From: Armatimonadota bacterium
GTDB taxonomy: Bacteria; Armatimonadota; UBA5829
Assembly (NCBI GenBank): GCA_023474015.1
Contig: JAMCYN010000172.1
Location: 45,248-53,491 of the forward strand
Reading direction: 5' to 3'
Length of the DNA stretch: 8,244 bases
Shown here: piece after piece, positions 6,001-8,244 of the stretch
How the letters are laid out: every line of letters begins with the position of its first letter
Position numbering within the stretch: the stretch's first letter is position 1
The notes under the pieces: generated by a model
What the model was told of the DNA's origin: nothing
Database searches by the model: none
The model's input: only the letters and a program-made list of their open reading frames with translations
Translations under genes and position numbers: made by a program

Positions 6001-7754
6001 GTCACCTTGACCGGCTCGTTCGGCTTCGACACATAGCGGTCGGTGCTCACCTGGAGCTTGAACAGGCCCGGAGTCACCATCACGCCGCCGCTCATCTCGA
6101 CGCCGCGCCCGCTGGCATCGGTGACGGTGGCCTCGACCGAGTAGCGCTGCTCGCGGCTCTCTTTCTCAGTCGGTATACTGATCTTCAACAGGCCGTTTTC
6201 GTCGGTAACCCCCTCGGATTCCAGCACGACCTCCCCGTATCCGCCATAGTACTCGCCGGACTCGGATTCGGACAGGAAGTCCTCGTAAAAGCTCGTGTCA
6301 CTCTCTTCCTCGGGATAGTAATAGAAGTAGTCGGGCGATTTGTAGACAGTATAGGTCACCCGCGCGCCCGCGACCGGCCCACCGAAGTAGTATGCCGCCT
6401 CGACGCTCGCCTCCGCGTCCTCCCCGCCGACGTAATGCGGCTTCGCGAACTTGATCGAGGCCTTATACTCCGGCTTGCTATACTCCTCGACCTTGAACAT
6501 GCGCTCGTGCGTCTCCCCCGCATACTCCGCTTCCACTCTGTAGTAGCCGGTCGCCGCCTCGGGATCGAGCGTGACCTCGCCATTGAATGTGCCCCTGGCG
6601 TTAGTCTCAAGTTGCAGCTTCTTGATCGCCTGGCCGTCCGGGTCGGTGATCTTCACCGAAACGGGCCGGTTCGCGACCGTCGCGTAGCTGCCGGGAGTCG
6701 ATTTCCTCAAGATACCCTTGAAATAGACCATGTGGCCGGGTCGGTAGACGGGCCGGTCGGTGTAGATGTAGCACTTGTGGGCCTCGTCGGACTCGCCTGA
6801 GTAGCTATAGGTGCGAGCGGAGGACTCCCCGCTGGTCGCCAGCACGACAATTGATTTGTTCGGCACGCGGTCAAGCATAAACAGACCGTTTGAGTCAGTC
6901 CGGCCAGTCGTTGCCAGCTTCCCGCCATCGCTGAAGAACTCGATATTGACGCCGGGCAGCGGCTGCTTCTTCGTGAAGCTGACGGCGTAGATGAGCATCT
7001 TATCGGGAGCGCGCTTGGCCACCAAGGCGAGGTCGGTAATGATGGTGGAATGCAGCGCCTCGGTGCCCTCCATCTTCACGTGAACCAGATAACCGCCGAT
7101 ACCCTTGACGGGCAAGCCGACTTCCCTGCTGAAATAGCCTTCGCTATCCGTGCGGACTCTAACCTGGCGCTCGACGACCGGTTTGCCGAGGTTCTTCCAG
7201 CCGGACAGTCGGCCTTCGTCGTTATCGCGGCCCGAGTTCGCGCGGATAAACTTGGGATAATCGAACTTATAGACCGAGTAGCTGACCTCGGCCACGGCAT
7301 ACCGCGAGTAGCCGTTCAACGAAAACTTCACTTTCTCGCCGGGCATAAACACGGACTGTATCCCGCCATATAGCTGAGGCGGCCGGGGGGCCAGTTGAAG
7401 CGCGACCAAGTCTGTGGTCCCGCCCTCGATGACCATGAACGCCTTACCGTCACGCAGGCTGCCGGTCTCGTAGCCTCGGGCGGCGGCATATCCGGTATAC
7501 TTGCCCTCGGGAACATCCGTGATGATGAAATAGCCGTCCGCGTCCGTGATGGCCCTAAAGTATTTGTCTGTCTCGTCGTTGATCACGACCGTGGCACGGG
7601 CGAGAGGAGCACTATTGTCACCCAGCACCCGGCCCCGAACCGTGCCCGTCGGAACTTCCTGGGCAATCGAGAGACCGAACAGAAGGGCAAGCACCCCGAC
7701 AATCCCGAGGGTAAGCGCGACGACTTTCACTATGGACTTGGTGACGCCGGACAT
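3090..7754 (-). CDS. Alpha-2-macroglobulin-like secreted protein lacking the thioester motif
   Basis: This 1554-residue protein has the bacterial alpha-2-macroglobulin layout. A signal peptide (hydrophobic 8-28, likely cleavage after S-I-A, residue 31) has no lipobox cysteine, unlike E. coli YfhM. A carboxypeptidase-regulatory-like domain (about 36-122) is followed by macroglobulin domains, including a Tyr/acidic-rich insert near 475-508. A bait-region-type domain (about 680-835), the A2M domain (about 865-960), the helical thioester domain (about 1055-1300) and a C-terminal MG10 domain (about 1430-1554) complete it. The expected C-x-E-Q appears as S-A-E-G at 1081-1084 within DYRYESAEGIMDILLP, so no thioester can form. 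Relatives of this type (for example YfaS) lack it too. Known family members trap proteases in the periplasm or at the surface; without the thioester, trapping would be non-covalent or the role structural. The start at 7754 fits the ribosome binding site; ATG at 7760 is the alternative. It lies between AMMECR1 and VanW genes, with no pbpC in view. Confidence 0.93.
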   Translation of the reverse strand: MSGVTKSIVKVVALTLGIVGVLALLFGLSIAQEVPTGTVRGRVLGDNSAPLARATVVINDETDKYFRAITDADGYFIITDVPEGKYTGYAAARGYETGSLRDGKAFMVIEGGTTDLVALQLAPRPPQLYGGIQSVFMPGEKVKFSLNGYSRYAVAEVSYSVYKFDYPKFIRANSGRDNDEGRLSGWKNLGKPVVERQVRVRTDSEGYFSREVGLPVKGIGGYLVHVKMEGTEALHSTIITDLALVAKRAPDKMLIYAVSFTKKQPLPGVNIEFFSDGGKLATTGRTDSNGLFMLDRVPNKSIVVLATSGESSARTYSYSGESDEAHKCYIYTDRPVYRPGHMVYFKGILRKSTPGSYATVANRPVSVKITDPDGQAIKKLQLETNARGTFNGEVTLDPEAATGYYRVEAEYAGETHERMFKVEEYSKPEYKASIKFAKPHYVGGEDAEASVEAAYYFGGPVAGARVTYTVYKSPDYFYYYPEEESDTSFYEDFLSESESGEYYGGYGEVVLESEGVTDENGLLKISIPTEKESREQRYSVEATVTDASGRGVEMSGGVMVTPGLFKLQVSTDRYVSKPNEPVKVTVYAVDYDRKTVGNVRVTVSADMHVEGGRLRGRTRRIDRREITLDSRGRGVVEFRPKKQGELKIRVDATDRQGNKVADTSWLWVADETWGGEGYEAPALELTLDKKLYSVGDTAKIVINSPAKDSYILFTIEGRRLFDQRVIHLTSSTRMIEVPIRAEYMPNAFASVCLISGKKSSTASKPILVTPRENFLTVKLASDKPRYLPGETATYRITTLDHTGKGVPAEVSLGVVDESVYAIREDKTPNIQRFFYAPVWNMVETSFSFSEDYYGGEDKFQGKVRKYFPDTAYWNPTIMTDSGGGASVSFKMPDNLTTWRATARAVTSDTRVGGAIHKVIVTKNLMVRMQTPRFFRQRDDITLSAVVHNYTDREQSVRVWLKVTGIRIDGDTARTIKIASNGVGRVEWQAEVPSVGTAKVTVYAQGQGDQDAMEMEVPVLAHGVPENVSDSGEVNGTSAEFALNVPPGIVKEAGGLEMGFAPSVAGAALGITQAVEDYRYESAEGIMDILLPNVVMYQAMKQLGASSSEQIAKIRKLVDHDLKNIYNWQLPGGGWGWDQFGGKDEWMTAYVVYGLMRAKQAGLPVRDDVIKLGIKATLDALPDVGDLGKRATMVYVLALAGKANPAWVDKILADKKLQNYSLALMILSLNEMSQRDRARSLVPKLIKGATVTRMHCFWPEMFEWGFYSCNRYETTAYALRALLAVDPENPCVVKAVRWLIASRKGDRYDANYDTASVVYGLADYLIYHKAPTPDYTARAYVNGKLVREFSMTPADLYRLELRVKLPSSVIREGRNVIKIEKIGVGELFYWANLTYYPAGENLPRRDGRISIYREYYRLNLVKDPKEGLVYKPVPLGDTARVGELIRCKITIVSPKDFQYLKVDDMLPSGCEIVQRAHDSFYDEYDYSWDYWWSGETPHDNRMSFSIAGVHKGRRSIEYDFRPEIKGTFHVMPAVAQGAFEPDIYAHTDERRLVVR

Positions 7755-7756
7755 AT

Positions 7757-8244
7757 TCATCTCCTCCGCTTATCGGGCGCGCCGGTGGTCTCGTGGAGCG
7801 CCAACGTTTTAAACATGTACAGCTCGTAAGGCTCGCCGGGCTTGATCCCCGCCTGCCGTTTAGCCTCGGCAAGTCCCCAGGAGGAGGTCTTTGCCTCGCC
7901 GGGCAGGATAACGCCGGACTTGCCCGAGGCCCGTATCAGCAGCCCCTGATCTGCGGGCGAGCAATTATACGGATCGCTCACGCGCTTCAGAGGCCCGACT
8001 ATCGAAACCGTAAAAGTGATCTGATTCAGTTCGTTTGCGCGAATCGGGCGATATCTGATATCAGCGGTCGCGGCCCCAATCGCCGCCCGTACGATCTCGG
8101 CGGCAAGGTTATCCGTCGCCGGCTCAAAAACCCCTTTGCAGCCGCGCCTGCGACCGTTCTTGGCTATCGTCACAAACACAGCCGCCCGTGTTCTGAATAC
8201 TTCAGGCAGCTCGGACGGTATCGTGAGAGACTTGCCCGCGATGT
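7757..8244 (-). CDS. AMMECR1-domain protein (5' end outside the window)
   Basis: The frame is open from the right window edge to the stop at 7757, giving at least 161 residues; a GTG at 8179 lies inside the domain and is not a convincing start. Just before it the translation reads SELPEVFRTRAAVFVTIAK, followed by the hallmark RRRGCKGVFEP (family motif R-G-C-x-G), then AAIGAATADIRYRPI, NELNQITFTVSIVGPL, GLLIRASGKSGVILPGEA, a helix-like GLAEAKRQAGI and a closing YELYMFKT. This order is that of the AMMECR1 domain, so nearly the whole domain is present. Its function is not established in bacteria; relatives occur with Memo-like and radical-SAM proteins (AmmeMemoRadiSam), whose genes could lie just to the right. 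The last residues (PDKRRR) are basic. Its stop touches the macroglobulin start, indicating one operon. Confidence 0.85.
   Translation of the reverse strand, partial: IAGKSLTIPSELPEVFRTRAAVFVTIAKNGRRRGCKGVFEPATDNLAAEIVRAAIGAATADIRYRPIRANELNQITFTVSIVGPLKRVSDPYNCSPADQGLLIRASGKSGVILPGEAKTSSWGLAEAKRQAGIKPGEPYELYMFKTLALHETTGAPDKRRR
7763..7767 (-). promoter_or_regulatory. Ribosome binding site of the alpha-2-macroglobulin gene
   Basis: GGAGG on the minus strand lies 8 bases before the ATG at 7754 but only 2 bases before the ATG at 7760. The spacing favours 7754, although the ATG at 7760 forms an ATGA overlap with the upstream stop, like the two other gene joints in this window. Confidence 0.65.

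Noticed and set aside
6230..6330. Tyr/Glu/Ser-rich stretch in the macroglobulin as the protease bait region.
   Set aside because: It sits in an early macroglobulin domain, where bacterial homologues have a similar variable hairpin; the bait-type segment is expected further on, before the A2M domain (about 825-865 in residues).
5787..6800. Long plus-strand open frame (337 codons) opposite the macroglobulin gene.
   Set aside because: It is antisense to well-conserved macroglobulin domains and its translation shows no recognisable domain; it is a GC-rich shadow frame.

Overview
The window reads as a chromosomal piece of an uncultured or poorly characterised bacterium of moderately high GC. The phylum cannot be fixed from the sequence. 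Clues are a LexA box of the CGAAC-N4-GTTCG type (typical of Gram-positive and related lineages, unlike the enterobacterial CTGT-N8-ACAG type), a secreted alpha-2-macroglobulin, VanW and AMMECR1 proteins, and dispersed palindromic repeats of a kind common in metagenome-derived genomes.

Left part, 1-650: two copies of a ~110-bp palindromic repeat (the first cut by the window edge), then a small plus-strand GIY-YIG nuclease gene whose last codons contain the outer tip of the same repeat in inverted orientation. This may be a repeat/nuclease pair comparable in logic to REP sequences and their RAYT transposases; that is inference.

Middle, 649-2350, minus strand: a two-gene operon of a small DUF6504-like protein and a Y-family DNA polymerase (DinB/Pol IV), joined by an ATGA overlap. 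About 150-175 bp upstream of the first start is a strong sigma-70-type promoter (TTGACA-N17-CATAAT) with a near-consensus LexA box in its spacer, so the operon looks SOS-controlled. A third copy of the palindromic repeat lies between promoter and first gene, in the predicted 5' leader.

Right part, 2347-8244, minus strand: a tightly coupled operon read from the right edge leftwards: an AMMECR1-domain protein (5' end outside the window), a 1554-residue secreted alpha-2-macroglobulin-like protein in which the thioester motif is degenerate (S-A-E-G in place of C-x-E-Q), and a VanW-family membrane-anchored protein. The genes overlap or touch, so they are probably co-transcribed from a promoter beyond the window. 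The N-terminus of VanW is partly encoded by a second, unrelated palindromic repeat inserted in frame.

The most noteworthy points are the GIY-YIG/palindromic-repeat association, the SOS promoter with a repeat in its leader, the thioester-less macroglobulin in an AMMECR1-A2M-VanW operon, and the repeat-derived N-terminus of VanW. No CRISPR array, tRNA, rRNA or complete insertion sequence was seen.
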